Source of the DNA: Rhizobium leguminosarum
GTDB taxonomy: Bacteria; Pseudomonadota; Alphaproteobacteria; Rhizobiales; Rhizobiaceae
Direction: 5' to 3'
Assembly: GCF_001679785.1 (NCBI RefSeq)
Contig: NZ_CP016287.1
Span: forward strand, 496,001-560,000
Length of the DNA stretch: 64,000 bases
Position numbers and translations under genes: made by a program
Notes under the pieces: generated by a model
Seen by the model: the letters and a program-made list of their open reading frames with translations, nothing else
Told to the model about the DNA's origin: nothing
Database searches by the model: none
Shown here: positions 16,815 through 25,196 of the stretch, one piece after another
Layout of the letters: each line of letters begins with the position of its first letter
Position numbering within the stretch: the stretch's first letter is position 1

Positions 16815-17482
16815 CGTGCTGCTCTCCTCGGGAAAATGAACCCGCCGACCACCCCCAGCAGCTGCCGCAGCAGGATCGCCAGCACAAGGTAGATGGCTGT
16901 CGAAACGATGTAGGCCTCGAAGGCGCGGAAGGTTCGCGATTGTATGAAGTTCGCCGCAAAGGTCAGATCCTCGGCGGCGATCTGCGAGACGACCGATGAG
17001 CCAAGCATCACGATGACGATTTGCGACGACAGCGCCGGCCAGATGCGCTGGAGGGACGGCACGAGAACGACATGCCGGAAGGTTTCGAAGCGCGTCATGG
17101 CAAGGCTCTCGCCTGCCTCGAATTGGCCCTTCGGGGTTGCCTGGATGCCGGCGCGGATAATCTCGCAGCTATAGGCGCCAAGGTTGATGACCATCGCGAG
17201 GTTGGCGGCCGTCAGTTCGGAAAGCTGGAGGCCGAGCGACGGTAGACCGAAGAAAATGAAAAAGAGCTGGATCAGGAACGGCGTGTTGCGGATCAGCTCG
17301 ACATAGGTCGCCACGACAGGCTTCAGCCAGGCCGGGCCGAGTGCACGTACCCAAGCACAGAAGATGCCGAGCGAAATGCCGAGCACGCCGCCGATCGCGA
17401 TAAGCTCCAGCGTGATCAGTATGCCCTTGACGATCTCAGGATAATATTCAAGCAGCCAGCCGAATTCGAAGTGGTAACTCAA
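16811..17482 (-). CDS. Polar amino acid ABC transporter, permease 1
   Basis: A 223-residue HisMQ-type permease with several hydrophobic TM helices (for example ILITLELIAIGGVLGISLGI) and the EAA loop EAGESLAMTRFETFRHVVLV. It forms the channel heterodimer with permease 2. The 80-base gap to the binding protein gene holds a long hairpin. Confidence 0.9.
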   Translation of the reverse strand: MSYHFEFGWLLEYYPEIVKGILITLELIAIGGVLGISLGIFCAWVRALGPAWLKPVVATYVELIRNTPFLIQLFFIFFGLPSLGLQLSELTAANLAMVINLGAYSCEIIRAGIQATPKGQFEAGESLAMTRFETFRHVVLVPSLQRIWPALSSQIVIVMLGSSVVSQIAAEDLTFAANFIQSRTFRAFEAYIVSTAIYLVLAILLRQLLGVVGGFIFPRRAAR

Positions 17483-17514
17483 GGAATTGTCCCCTCTTGT
17501 GGCGACGGAGCGTC

Positions 17515-17545
17515 ATGTCATCCCGCACGTGGAGCGGGATGACAT
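17515..17545 (-). terminator. Stem-loop between binding protein and permease genes
   Basis: ATGTCATCCCGC (17515-17526) pairs perfectly with GCGGGATGACAT (17534-17545) around a 7-base loop. With no T run, it is best read as an mRNA-stabilising or partial-termination hairpin that keeps binding protein levels above permease levels. Confidence 0.6.
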
Positions 17546-17562
17546 CCGTGAGACCGGGTTCC

Positions 17563-18348
17563 TTACAGATCCGACGGGAGATCGGCGCCGAGCCACTTCT
17601 GCGATATGGCGTTCAGCGCGCCATCGGTTTTTGCGGCGGCGATAATGCCGTTCACCTTCTCCAGAAGAGCTGCCTGTTCCTTGTTGAGACCGATGTAGCA
17701 GGGCGAGTTCTTGATCAGGAACTTCATCTCAGGGCGCTTGGGAGGATTTTTGGCGAGGATCGCAGCGGCCACGACGTTGCCGGTGGCGATGGTGTCGACC
17801 TGGCCGGACAGGAAGGCCGAGATGGTGCCGTTGTTGTCCTCGTATCGCTTGATCGTCGCGTCGGCCGGCGCGATTTTTGTCAGCTCGAGATCCTCCACGG
17901 CGCCGCGCGTGACGCCGATGCTCTTACCCGCGAGATCTTCCACCTTGGCGATCGAAAGATCAGCCGGTGCGAACACGCCGTTGAAGAAGGGTGCGTAGGC
18001 CGCGGTGAAATCGATCACCTTTTCGCGCTCAGCATTCTTGCCGAGGCTTGATATGACCAGGTCGACCTTATTCGTCTGCAGATAAGGAACGCGATTGGCG
18101 CTGGTGACCGGCACGAGTTCGGTCTTGACGCCCAGTTTTTCGGCAATGAGATTGGCTACATCGATATCGTAGCCCATCGGCGCCATATCGGTACCGACGC
18201 TGCCGAAGGGCGGGAAATCCTGCGGGACCGCGACACGCAGCGTACCGCGCGCCGTGATGTCGGCGAGAGCATCGGCGTAAGACGCGGAGCCGAAGCCGAA
18301 GGTTGCAGCCAGGGTCGCGATTGCGAAGAAGACTCGTCTTGTCAGCAT
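17563..18348 (-). CDS. Polar amino acid ABC transporter, periplasmic binding protein
   Basis: A 261-residue SBP_bac_3 protein. The first 26 residues form a Sec signal (MLTRRVFFAIATLAATFG, cleavage near ASYA-DA). The mature part carries the family signature GYDIDVANLIAEKLG with the preceding PPFG ligand loop, and SSLGKNAEREKVIDFTAAY. Ligand is not deducible beyond a polar amino acid-like compound. Its start overlaps the GntR stop by seven bases, an unusual arrangement that ties its expression to the regulator. Confidence 0.9.
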   Translation of the reverse strand: MLTRRVFFAIATLAATFGFGSASYADALADITARGTLRVAVPQDFPPFGSVGTDMAPMGYDIDVANLIAEKLGVKTELVPVTSANRVPYLQTNKVDLVISSLGKNAEREKVIDFTAAYAPFFNGVFAPADLSIAKVEDLAGKSIGVTRGAVEDLELTKIAPADATIKRYEDNNGTISAFLSGQVDTIATGNVVAAAILAKNPPKRPEMKFLIKNSPCYIGLNKEQAALLEKVNGIIAAAKTDGALNAISQKWLGADLPSDL

Positions 18349-19103
18349 GGTTTAATTGCTCCTTTGAAGTTGTGGTTTTTTGGGTCTGACAGTTGGGAGA
18401 CCGAGGGCACGGTCTTGGGAGGAAGTGACAAGGAACTGCGCAATTCCGAGAGCGGATCGGGGCGCGTGGTGAGGTCGAGACCCATTTCCACTTCGTCCAG
18501 ATGTTCGATAGAGAGCTCGGCAGCTCTGGCGAAATCGCCCGCTTGCATGGCCTCGAAGATGCGGCAATGCCCGTCATGAGACTGTGCTGCGTGAAATTCA
18601 GACTGATAGAGCATCGAAATGAGGATCGTCCTCGCGGTGAGATCGCGGAGGATATCGACGATGATGGCGTTCCCGCTCAATTCTGCGATGCGGATGTGGA
18701 AATCGCCCATCAAATAGGTCAGGCGCTGGCGGTCACCCGCAGCCATTGCGCTTTTTTCCTCGTTCAAATGCGCGTCGAGCGCTTTGCGTCCCTCGTCCGT
18801 CAATACGCGCATGCTGCGCAGCAACCCGGCCTCGATGACGCGCCGCGCCTCATAAACCGCGATCGCCTCTTCAGCGGACGGCTCGACGACGAACCAGCCT
18901 CGTCTCGGACTGACATGCACGATGCCGCGTGTTTCTAGGCGCATCATGGCTTCGCGGACGCGTGTTCGGGACACACTGAAGAGCGTTGCCAGTTGGTTTT
19001 CGCTGAGTCGCGTACCGGGCCGAATCCTGGCTGAAAGAATCCCGGAGACGATGGTCTCCTCGATGGTTTTCTGCGCGGTCTCCGATGTCTGGCTATCTTG
19101 CAT
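18342..19103 (-). CDS. GntR/FadR-family (FCD) transcription regulator
   Basis: A 253-residue regulator: winged helix-turn-helix (LSENQLATLFSVSRTRVREAMMRLETRGIV, about 30-60) and an all-helical FCD ligand domain with the metal-type residues in DFHIRIAELSGN and the later EH motif. It is co-directional with and overlaps the binding protein gene, so it is likely an autogenous local repressor of the transporter, sensing its substrate. The C-terminal tail after about 230 is longer than usual. Confidence 0.88.
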   Translation of the reverse strand: MQDSQTSETAQKTIEETIVSGILSARIRPGTRLSENQLATLFSVSRTRVREAMMRLETRGIVHVSPRRGWFVVEPSAEEAIAVYEARRVIEAGLLRSMRVLTDEGRKALDAHLNEEKSAMAAGDRQRLTYLMGDFHIRIAELSGNAIIVDILRDLTARTILISMLYQSEFHAAQSHDGHCRIFEAMQAGDFARAAELSIEHLDEVEMGLDLTTRPDPLSELRSSLSLPPKTVPSVSQLSDPKNHNFKGAIKPC

Positions 19104-19109
19104 ACAAGA
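19096..19109. promoter_or_regulatory. Palindrome at the GntR gene start
   Basis: TCTTGCATACAAGA covers the start codon of the GntR gene; it resembles FadR-subfamily operators (TTGTATACAA-like). A second imperfect repeat, TTCCAAG (19150-19156) with CTTGGAA (19174-19180), lies further upstream. Autoregulation is an inference. Confidence 0.4.
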
Positions 19110-19323
19110 CAGGAAAGCAAAGCTCGTGCCAAAATCCTGCGTTCAGGATTTCCAAGATGTCTCGGATCCCTCCCTTGGAATTTGCACGCTGGGAATGCAA
19201 ACTGAGCGTAAATTGAGCGAGTCCCCCGCAATTCCTTGCAAACTCCCCAGCGTCGGCCGCCCAAAGTCGGCAAAGCCCTTTCCCTGTCAAAAAGTTGCTT
19301 GCGGCTAGACCGCTTCGGCTTAT

Positions 19324-19348
19324 ATAGTCATGATAGTCACTATAGTCA
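19324..19348. promoter_or_regulatory. Three 9-bp-spaced operator repeats before the Phd gene
   Basis: ATAGTCA occurs at 19324, 19333 and 19342, exactly every nine bases, and ATAGTCACTAT (19333-19343) is an odd palindrome. The array ends 12 bases before the antitoxin ATG, where a promoter should be, and fits cooperative autorepression by the antitoxin-toxin complex. Confidence 0.6.
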
Positions 19349-19359
19349 GGATATAGCGA

Positions 19360-19626
19360 ATGCAGCCTTCACGACCAGAGGATAAAAGTTGGACCGTCGC
19401 CAATGCGAAGGCCAAGCTGTCTGAGGTTATCGAACGCGCGCAAGCAACGCCGCAAACGATCATGCGCAACGGTAAACCAAGCGTCGTCGTCGTTTCGGCC
19501 GAGGAATGGCAGCGGAAGACCGCCCGCAAGGGCACCCTTGCAGAGTTTCTGATGCAATCGCCGCTGCGTGGCGCCGATCTGGACCTCGAACGGCAGCGCG
19601 ACGAACCGCGTAATCTCCAGCTGTGA
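19360..19626 (+). CDS. Phd/YefM-family antitoxin
   Basis: An 88-residue antitoxin with the Phd/YefM N-terminal DNA-binding fold (SWTVANAKAKLSEVIERAQ, then a NGKPSVVVVSAEEW segment) and a charged C-terminal tail that should wrap the PIN toxin. The stop overlaps the toxin GTG (GTGA). It likely represses its own promoter through the heptamer array just upstream. Confidence 0.92.
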   Translation: MQPSRPEDKSWTVANAKAKLSEVIERAQATPQTIMRNGKPSVVVVSAEEWQRKTARKGTLAEFLMQSPLRGADLDLERQRDEPRNLQL

Positions 19627-20051
19627 GACTTCTGCTGGACACCAATGTGCTTTCCGAGGTGACAAGGCCGCGTCCCGATGCATATGTCCTACAATGGCTG
19701 GACGGTCTCGACGAGGATCGCTCATTCATCAGCGTCGTATCGATCGCGGAGACCCGGCGTGGTGTTGCATTGATGGAAAGCGGTCGGAAGTGCGACGCGC
19801 TGGCTGAATGGCTTGCCCAGGACCTGCCGCAGCGCTTCGAGCAGCGTGTCATACCTGTGGACCAGCCGGTTGCGACAGCCTGGGGCGACTTGATGGGGCT
19901 CGCAAAGCGAAGCGGACGCGGCTTGTCGTCAATGGACGGCCTGATTGCTGCCACCGCGATTGCTCACGGCCTCACCCTCGCCACTCGCAATATAAAGGAT
20001 TTCGAGGGTTTTGGGATCGAGCTGGTCGATCCTTGGACCGAGCGCCCGTGA
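19623..20051 (+). CDS. vapC: VapC-like PIN-domain toxin
   Basis: A 142-residue PIN-domain ribonuclease. Acidic metal-binding residues are seen in LLLDTNVLSE (Asp 6), SIAETRRG (Glu about 42), SSMDGLIAATA (Asp about 103) and ATRNIKDF (Asp about 123). Members usually cleave tRNA or rRNA. Start is the GTG at 19623, overlapping the antitoxin stop. The stop codon itself lies in the left arm of a terminator hairpin. Confidence 0.92.
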   Translation: MRLLLDTNVLSEVTRPRPDAYVLQWLDGLDEDRSFISVVSIAETRRGVALMESGRKCDALAEWLAQDLPQRFEQRVIPVDQPVATAWGDLMGLAKRSGRGLSSMDGLIAATAIAHGLTLATRNIKDFEGFGIELVDPWTERP

Positions 20052-20088
20052 TGATCCGTAGAGCGGACCGTCACGGGATCTTTCTTTT
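20045..20088 (+). terminator. Rho-independent terminator after vapC
   Basis: CCCGTGA (20045-20051) pairs with TCACGGG (20071-20077), with an inner TCCG/CGGA pair, then ATCTTTCTTTT. It also separates the convergent ABC operon. Confidence 0.75.
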
Positions 20089-20091
20089 CGT

Positions 20092-20862
20092 CTAGTTGAA
20101 ACTTGAGGTTTTGAGGAATTCCGCCAACCGTTCGGTCTTCGGATGCACGAACATGTCCTTCGGATCGCCCTCTTCGCAGATGACGCCCTGGTTCATGAAG
20201 ATGACGCGTGACGAAACGTCGTAGGCAAAACGCATCTCGTGGGTGACGAGAAGCATGGTCATGCCGTCGGCGGCGAGCCCCTTGATGACCTGGAGCACTT
20301 CCCCCACCAGTTCCGGGTCAAGCGCGGAAGTCACTTCGTCGAACAGCATCAGCCTCGGCGACATGGCGATGGCGCGGGCGATCGCGACGCGCTGCTGCTG
20401 GCCGCCGGAAAGCTGTCCCGGATAATGGTTCGAGCGGGCGGAAAGGCCGACACGATCGAGCCATTTTTCCGCGATGACGCGGGCATCCGGCTTCGCCATT
20501 TTCTTCACCTTGACGAGGCCGAGCATGACGTTTTCAGCGGCGCTCATATGCGGGAAGAGATTGAACTGCTGGAACGCCATGCCGGTCAGCGCGCGCTGGC
20601 GCGCAATCTCCTTCTCGCTCTTGCGGCGGCGCGTCGCGCCTTCGGTCCGGTAGCCGATCTCCTCGCCATCCAGGCTGATCGTGCCGCCCTGGAACTCCTC
20701 GAGCATGTTGATGCAACGTAGCAAGGTGGTCTTTCCGGAGCCGGACGAGCCGATGATGGAAATGACCTCGCCCTCCTCAACGGCGCAATCGACGCCCTTG
20801 AGGACTTCGTGGATACCGTAAGTCTTGCGCAGACCCTGGATGTCGAGAATGGTCTTGGCCAT
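20092..20862 (-). CDS. Amino acid ABC transporter, ATPase
   Basis: A 256-residue PAAT-type ATPase with Walker [11 protein letters not shown]-loop [12 protein letters not shown], signature LSGGQQQR, Walker [14 protein letters not shown] and VTHEM. A short basic insertion ([15 protein letters not shown]) precedes the Q-loop, as in HisP/OccP-like subfamilies. Last gene of a four-gene operon starting with the binding protein at 23160. Confidence 0.9.
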   Translation of the reverse strand: MAKTILDIQGLRKTYGIHEVLKGVDCAVEEGEVISIIGSSGSGKTTLLRCINMLEEFQGGTISLDGEEIGYRTEGATRRRKSEKEIARQRALTGMAFQQFNLFPHMSAAENVMLGLVKVKKMAKPDARVIAEKWLDRVGLSARSNHYPGQLSGGQQQRVAIARAIAMSPRLMLFDEVTSALDPELVGEVLQVIKGLAADGMTMLLVTHEMRFAYDVSSRVIFMNQGVICEEGDPKDMFVHPKTERLAEFLKTSSFN

Positions 20863-20874
20863 CGGGATATCTCC

Positions 20875-21534
20875 TCAGGACGGCAGGGCGGTTTTGCGCT
20901 CGACATATTTGCCGAAGTGCTCAATGCCGTAGTTGATGATGAAATAGAGACCACCGGCCAGGAAATAGAACTGGAGGCTCATGAAATTGCGGGAGATGAT
21001 CTCCTGCGTGCGCAGGAGAAGCTCCGCGACGCCGATGACGGAGAGCAGCGTCGAGGCCTTCACCATCTCGGCCGCCGTATTCACCCAGGCCGGCAAGCAC
21101 TGGCGCATGGCCTGCGGCCACAGCACCGAGGTGAAGGTCTGGGTAAAGGTCAAGCCGATCGCCTTGGCAGCTTCCGTCTGACCTTTCGGGATCGCCTGAA
21201 GCGCCCCGCGCACGATTTCGCCGACATGGGAGGAGCAGAAGACGGCAAGAGCGAGCACGCCGGCAGAGAACGGCCCGAGATCGAGGCCGACAGCGGCGGA
21301 GACATAGTAGCTCGCCAGCACGAGCACGAGCACCGGCGTGCCGCGGATGATGTCCGTATAGGCGCGCACGGTCAGACGCAAAACAACGCCGCCATAGACG
21401 AGCGCCAAACCGACGAACACGCCGAGTATGGAACCCGCGAGGATGGCCAGCAGGGAGATCGACACGGTCACGCCGATGCCGTTCATGACGACGTATCGGG
21501 CGATCCAGAGTTGTTCGAGAAAGGTGTGGGACAT
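20875..21534 (-). CDS. Amino acid ABC transporter, permease 2
   Basis: A 219-residue HisMQ-type inner-membrane permease. It has hydrophobic helices (GIGVTVSISLLAILAGSILG and others) and an EAA loop of the form EAAKAIGLTFTQTFTSVLWP. It begins four bases after permease 1 ends and 12 bases before the ATPase gene. Confidence 0.9.
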   Translation of the reverse strand: MSHTFLEQLWIARYVVMNGIGVTVSISLLAILAGSILGVFVGLALVYGGVVLRLTVRAYTDIIRGTPVLVLVLASYYVSAAVGLDLGPFSAGVLALAVFCSSHVGEIVRGALQAIPKGQTEAAKAIGLTFTQTFTSVLWPQAMRQCLPAWVNTAAEMVKASTLLSVIGVAELLLRTQEIISRNFMSLQFYFLAGGLYFIINYGIEHFGKYVERKTALPS

Positions 21535-21538
21535 CGGC

Positions 21539-22201
21539 TTATCTCGGCAGGGCCAGACGGCGCTCGACGAAGCGCATCACGGCGGCGATGAGGAAACAGG
21601 TCGCGACATAGAGCGCGGATGTGACCATCCAGGTTTCTATGACACGGAAGCTCTCGACATTGATTTTGCGGGCGGCAAACGTCAGTTCAGGCACGGCGAT
21701 GGCGGCGGCAAGCGAGGTGTCCTTGAAGAGCGAGATGATCGTCGAGGACAGCGATGGCAGCACGTTGCGCAGCATCAGCGGAGCGATGATGGAGCTGCGG
21801 ATCTGCATCCCCGTCAGGCCGATGGCAAGCCCCGCTTCCGTCAACCCTCTCGGAATGGACAGCAGCCCGGCACGGAACACCTCGGCCAGATAGGCGCCGG
21901 AATAAAGCGACAGAACCAGGACGAAGCTTTTTATCTTGTCGAGGCGCACGCCCATCTGCGGCAGCGCGAAAAAGACGAAAAGCACCAGGACGAGAATCGG
22001 CAGGTTGCGAATGACCGTGACATAGACCCGTGCCGGCACGACTGCAAAACGGCTCTTGGAGGTCAGCGCAAAGGCCACGACAAGGCCGATCGCGGCCCCG
22101 ATCAGGATCGAGATCACCGCCAGGCCGAGGCTGAGCGCGAGCCCGCTCAACAGAAAATCGAAATTGCGCCAGACGGCAGCGAAGTTCAGCGTGTAACCCA
22201 T
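21539..22201 (-). CDS. Amino acid ABC transporter, permease 1
   Basis: A 220-residue HisMQ-type permease starting MGYTLNFAAVWRNFDF at 22201; an alternative ATG at 22228 would add nine residues and run into an intergenic repeat, so it is less likely. The EAA loop is EAGLAIGLTGMQIRSSIIAP. It pairs with the permease gene downstream. Confidence 0.88.
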   Translation of the reverse strand: MGYTLNFAAVWRNFDFLLSGLALSLGLAVISILIGAAIGLVVAFALTSKSRFAVVPARVYVTVIRNLPILVLVLFVFFALPQMGVRLDKIKSFVLVLSLYSGAYLAEVFRAGLLSIPRGLTEAGLAIGLTGMQIRSSIIAPLMLRNVLPSLSSTIISLFKDTSLAAAIAVPELTFAARKINVESFRVIETWMVTSALYVATCFLIAAVMRFVERRLALPR

Positions 22202-22221
22202 ACGGGCCGCCCTTTCAGACC

Positions 22222-22271
22222 AGAGCATGATGCCGAAAAGTATGAGCAGCTTTCGGACGCCATCATGCTCT
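22222..22271. repeat. Rhizobial intergenic palindrome (RIME-like)
   Basis: AGAGCATGATG (22222-22232) and CATCATGCTCT (22261-22271) are perfect inverted arms around an inner CCGAAA/TTTCGG stem. I recognise this as a widespread intergenic repeat type in Rhizobium genomes; copy number must be checked by search. Confidence 0.65.
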
Positions 22272-22286
22272 CACTCTTTAACGGAG

Positions 22287-22312
22287 CGGAGCGGGAGAAA
22301 AGTCCCGCTCCG
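22287..22312 (-). terminator. Stem-loop after the binding protein gene
   Basis: CGGAGCGGGA pairs perfectly with TCCCGCTCCG around GAAAAG, eight bases after the binding protein stop. Likely mRNA protection or partial termination before the permease genes. Confidence 0.6.
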
Positions 22313-22320
22313 CGTAGCTA

Positions 22321-23160
22321 TTACTTGAACTCGACCGGAAAGCCGATCTGCGGCGGCGTCAGATCTTTGCCGAACCAGGTCTTGAAGGACTTGGCGTAAA
22401 AGTCGAATTCAACGCCGGTCATGGCTTCGTGCAGGGCGGTGTTGACGAAGTTCAGCCAATCCTGATCGCCGCGCTTGACGGCACAGGCATAGGTCTGCGG
22501 GTTCCAGCCGTAGCCGGCATCTTTGTAACGGCCCGGGTTCTGCGTCATGTACCAGGCGAGCGACGACTGGTCCGTGGCAACTGCATCGGCGCGTCCCGAT
22601 TCCAGCGCCTGATAGATCAGGTCGACGGAATCGTATTGGTCGACGGTCGCCTCCGGCAAGGCCGCATGCACCATTGCCTCGGCATAAACATTTTGAAGAA
22701 CCGAAATGGTGACGGAGGAGCCGGCCGCCTTGAGGGTCGCGTAGTCGGCATATTTGCCATCCGCCTTGAGCATCAGGCCGACACCCTCGCGATAATAAGG
22801 AATGGTGAAGGCAACCTGCTGCGCGCGTTCGCCGGTAACGGTCATGAACTGGCAGGTGATGTCGACTTTGTCGGTGGTGATGTTCGGGATGCGGGCGTCG
22901 GAGGACTGGTTCACATATTCGATCTTCTCAGGATCGCCGAAGAGCGCCTTGGCGATGATGTGGCCCATGTCGACGTCGAATCCCTGAAGCTTGTCGTCGG
23001 CGCTCTTGAAGTGCCAAGGCGCATTGGTGCTGCCCGTGCCGAGCACGAGATGGCCGCGAGCCAGCACTTCATCGAGCTTGCTGCCTTCGGCCAGCGCAGG
23101 CGTGGACAACAGAGCGGCGACGGCCAGCGATATCACGCCGGTGCGAAAGGAAATGGTCAT
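22321..23160 (-). CDS. Amino acid ABC transporter, periplasmic binding protein
   Basis: A 279-residue SBP_bac_3 protein. Signal peptide MTISFRTGVISLAVAALLS ends near ALA-EG; the ATG at 23160 gives this clean leader, while the upstream extension to 23247 does not. Domain motifs are GFDVDMGHIIAKALFG, DARIPNITTDKVDIT (a DGRI-like block) and DAVATDQSSLAWY. It feeds the two permeases and ATPase downstream; the ligand is probably a cationic or polar amino acid. Confidence 0.88.
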   Translation of the reverse strand: MTISFRTGVISLAVAALLSTPALAEGSKLDEVLARGHLVLGTGSTNAPWHFKSADDKLQGFDVDMGHIIAKALFGDPEKIEYVNQSSDARIPNITTDKVDITCQFMTVTGERAQQVAFTIPYYREGVGLMLKADGKYADYATLKAAGSSVTISVLQNVYAEAMVHAALPEATVDQYDSVDLIYQALESGRADAVATDQSSLAWYMTQNPGRYKDAGYGWNPQTYACAVKRGDQDWLNFVNTALHEAMTGVEFDFYAKSFKTWFGKDLTPPQIGFPVEFK

Positions 23161-23187
23161 GGCGTTCCCCTTATGGATGATTCCTAG

Positions 23188-23227
23188 TGTTCCAGTATAA
23201 TGGACGTATGTCTGTTTTACTGGAACA
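23188..23227. promoter_or_regulatory. Inverted repeat upstream of the binding protein gene
   Basis: TGTTCCAGTA (23188-23197) and TACTGGAACA (23218-23227) are perfect 10-bp arms separated by 20 bases, 28 bases before the start. The shape suits an operator spanning the promoter; the cognate regulator is unknown, with the TetR gene at 23885 a candidate. Confidence 0.5.
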
Positions 23228-23257
23228 ATGTTATGAAGTGCCATCAAGGATGAATTG

Positions 23258-23510
23258 TCAATGGGTCATGCTGAAAAAACGCGCAGCGGAGCGCGTGGTG
23301 ATTTTTTCGGCAGTGCAGGATGTATAGGCAGGTTCGACAAACATCCTGTGATGTTTTCCGACGATCTCCCTCAACTCGTAACCAAGCGCCCTGCAGAAGC
23401 TTTCGTTTGCGGTGAGGATATCGCCCGATAAATCAAACTCGATCATGGCTTGCGAATTCGACAGAGCCGCAAGAACCGCGACAGCATCTGCACCACGATC
23501 AAGAATACTC
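23258..23510 (-). pseudogene. PAS-domain fragment of a chemoreceptor-like gene
   Basis: The minus frame contains AVLAALSNSQAMIEFDLSGD, then LTANESFCRALGYELREIVGKHHRMFVEPAY. This is the N-terminal PAS of rhizobial PAS-type methyl-accepting proteins. After FVEPAYTS the similarity stops; no second PAS or signalling domain follows. I read it as a remnant cut on its 3' side. Confidence 0.6.
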
Positions 23511-23888
23511 ACGCGCGACGCGCGCGTCCGACGTGACATCGTTGGGATCGAGCCCCTTCGCCTCGAGCACGAAGGAACCAGACGATCGTCGGCCAGGAAT
23601 TCGCTGGCCGTGGTCGTCGCCATCCAGTCGCGAAAATAGGCAAATTTCTTCGTCCGCCGCGTCGGTCGCTTCCGTCAACTCGTCGCCTTCGAGATATCGG
23701 ATCTTGTCCTGCTTGCAGTAGGTTGCATAGTCGTCGACGACGGACTCCGACATGGCCTGCAGCGAAACGGTCACGTCACCATTGCTGTCGAAGTTGATGG
23801 CTTCGGCGACTAACCGGTCATCATCGAGGCTGTTGAAATAGCTTCGAGTCCGAGCATCGCTTTCCAGGATTTTTCGAATGCGCTTTAG
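23499..23888 (-). pseudogene. Unrecognised coding fragment downstream of tetR
   Basis: A frame just after the TetR stop encodes RKILESDARTRSYFNSLDDD, then a LVAEAINFDSNGDVTVSLQ segment and an acidic stretch ending EICLFSRLDGDD, with normal codon composition. No family is recognised and no proper start is seen. It runs into the PAS fragment in another frame, so two broken genes seem to be joined here. Confidence 0.35.
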
Positions 23889-24532
23889 GCGGCGCCGACG
23901 CCTGCGGCAAAGATGGCAATGCAGCGGCGAAGATGGGCAAACAGTTGAGCCCGATCGGGCCTGGCCCGCGCGCGCCCTTCCGGCGGACCCATGCCGCCGA
24001 GGATCATATCCATCAGCATCCGGGCTCCGCTCGCCGTATCGTCCAGCGTCAATCTGCCTTCCGACCGGCGTTGGCTCAGCCATTCGGCGAGATGCTGGCG
24101 GCTGGCAAGCATGCCTTCGCGCTGCAGGATATCGACAAGTTCCGGAAATTGCGCCGCTTCGCGAAAGACGAGCTGCAGGAAGCCGGTGCGATCGGCATCC
24201 TTGTCCTCATCCATATCGATCATGAAGATACGTTCGAGGCTCGCGGCGATCGAGATATCTTCGGCAGGCCTGGGCAGATCGAGCATCAGGCGTCGATGCG
24301 CGCCGACCACGGCAGCAAACAACTCTTCCTTGCTCTGAAACAGCTTGTAGAGCGTCTGCTTCGAAACGCCCGCCTCGGAGGCGACGATCGCGGTCGTGCT
24401 TCCCGCATAACCGTATTTCACGAAAACGCGGCCGGCGACTTCGACGATATGCGCCCGCTTGTCCTCGTCGCTGGAAACTTTCGGCCGGCCCCGCTTGCGC
24501 GGCTCAGCCGCAGGCTCGTCGACAATATCCAT
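23885..24532 (-). CDS. TetR-family transcription regulator
   Basis: A 215-residue repressor. The N-terminal helix-turn-helix reads AGRVFVKYGYAGSTTAIVAS, followed by GVSKQTLYKLFQSKEELFAAV (about 30-75), preceded by a basic PRKRGRPK arm. A TetR_C-type ligand domain follows. A perfect palindrome lies two bases upstream of the start, suggesting autorepression. The target and inducer are unknown. Confidence 0.88.
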   Translation of the reverse strand: MDIVDEPAAEPRKRGRPKVSSDEDKRAHIVEVAGRVFVKYGYAGSTTAIVASEAGVSKQTLYKLFQSKEELFAAVVGAHRRLMLDLPRPAEDISIAASLERIFMIDMDEDKDADRTGFLQLVFREAAQFPELVDILQREGMLASRQHLAEWLSQRRSEGRLTLDDTASGARMLMDMILGGMGPPEGRARARPDRAQLFAHLRRCIAIFAAGVGAA

Positions 24533-24534
24533 GA

Positions 24535-24546
24535 TGGTCTAGACCA
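24535..24546. promoter_or_regulatory. TetR operator candidate
   Basis: TGGTCTAGACCA is a perfect 12-bp palindrome directly upstream of the tetR start, typical in size and position for a TetR autorepression site. Confidence 0.55.
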
Positions 24547-25196
24547 CTCTGCCGAAACGCGTAGCGACGACCTGAGAACGTAGACTACAATTTCTGAGGG
24601 ATAGTGTTCTCGTTTGTGGCATTAGTGATTTCTGTTTGGAGAACTATTCAGTTCTGTAACTCTTTGCATCCCCACCTCTCTAGCGATGGAGCGCTTGTGA
24701 CGACCATTTCCGCTGCAACATCAGTCTCTTCCTATTCCTATAGCAAGCGCCCGACATCCGCGTCCCAGGACATCCTATCCTCCACGGTTTAGTCGGCAAA
24801 AGCAACCATAAGCGGAGCTCGACGAACGCGTCGATCAGCGCCGACGAACTCCTATCCCAGCTGATGACGCTGTCATGAACCGCTTCTCCGACCAGTCGGG
24901 CTACCGCGAGGAGCAATGTCAGCTAATGAGCGATTTTCGCGTCTGGCAAGCCGATGTGCAAGATCGCGTGCCTTCGCACTGCGCACGGAAAGTTGGGGTT
25001 CAGCCATGCAGATCTCCCTTCATCTATGCATAGCATCAGCGCATTAGCCATCAAGATGACAACTGATGGCGGATATCATAAGTATTCAGGTTCGTGTTTT
25101 CTTCCGTCGCCAAAATATTAACCATATTTCAGTATTCTCTCGAAATAATGCTACGCGTCGATCTGGCGCCTCGAAGCAGAGAAGCCGAAAGTTTAT
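24547..25196. other. Intergenic region without a clear gene
   Basis: About 650 bases between tetR and the chemoreceptor gene, more AT-rich near 25060-25160. Short frames exist on both strands (for example 24680-24916 minus) but lack ribosome sites and motifs. The 25050-25190 part probably holds the chemoreceptor promoter. Confidence 0.5.

Noticed and set aside
24604..24916. Short frames between tetR and the chemoreceptor gene
   Set aside because: No ribosome sites, motifs or consistent codon use on either strand.
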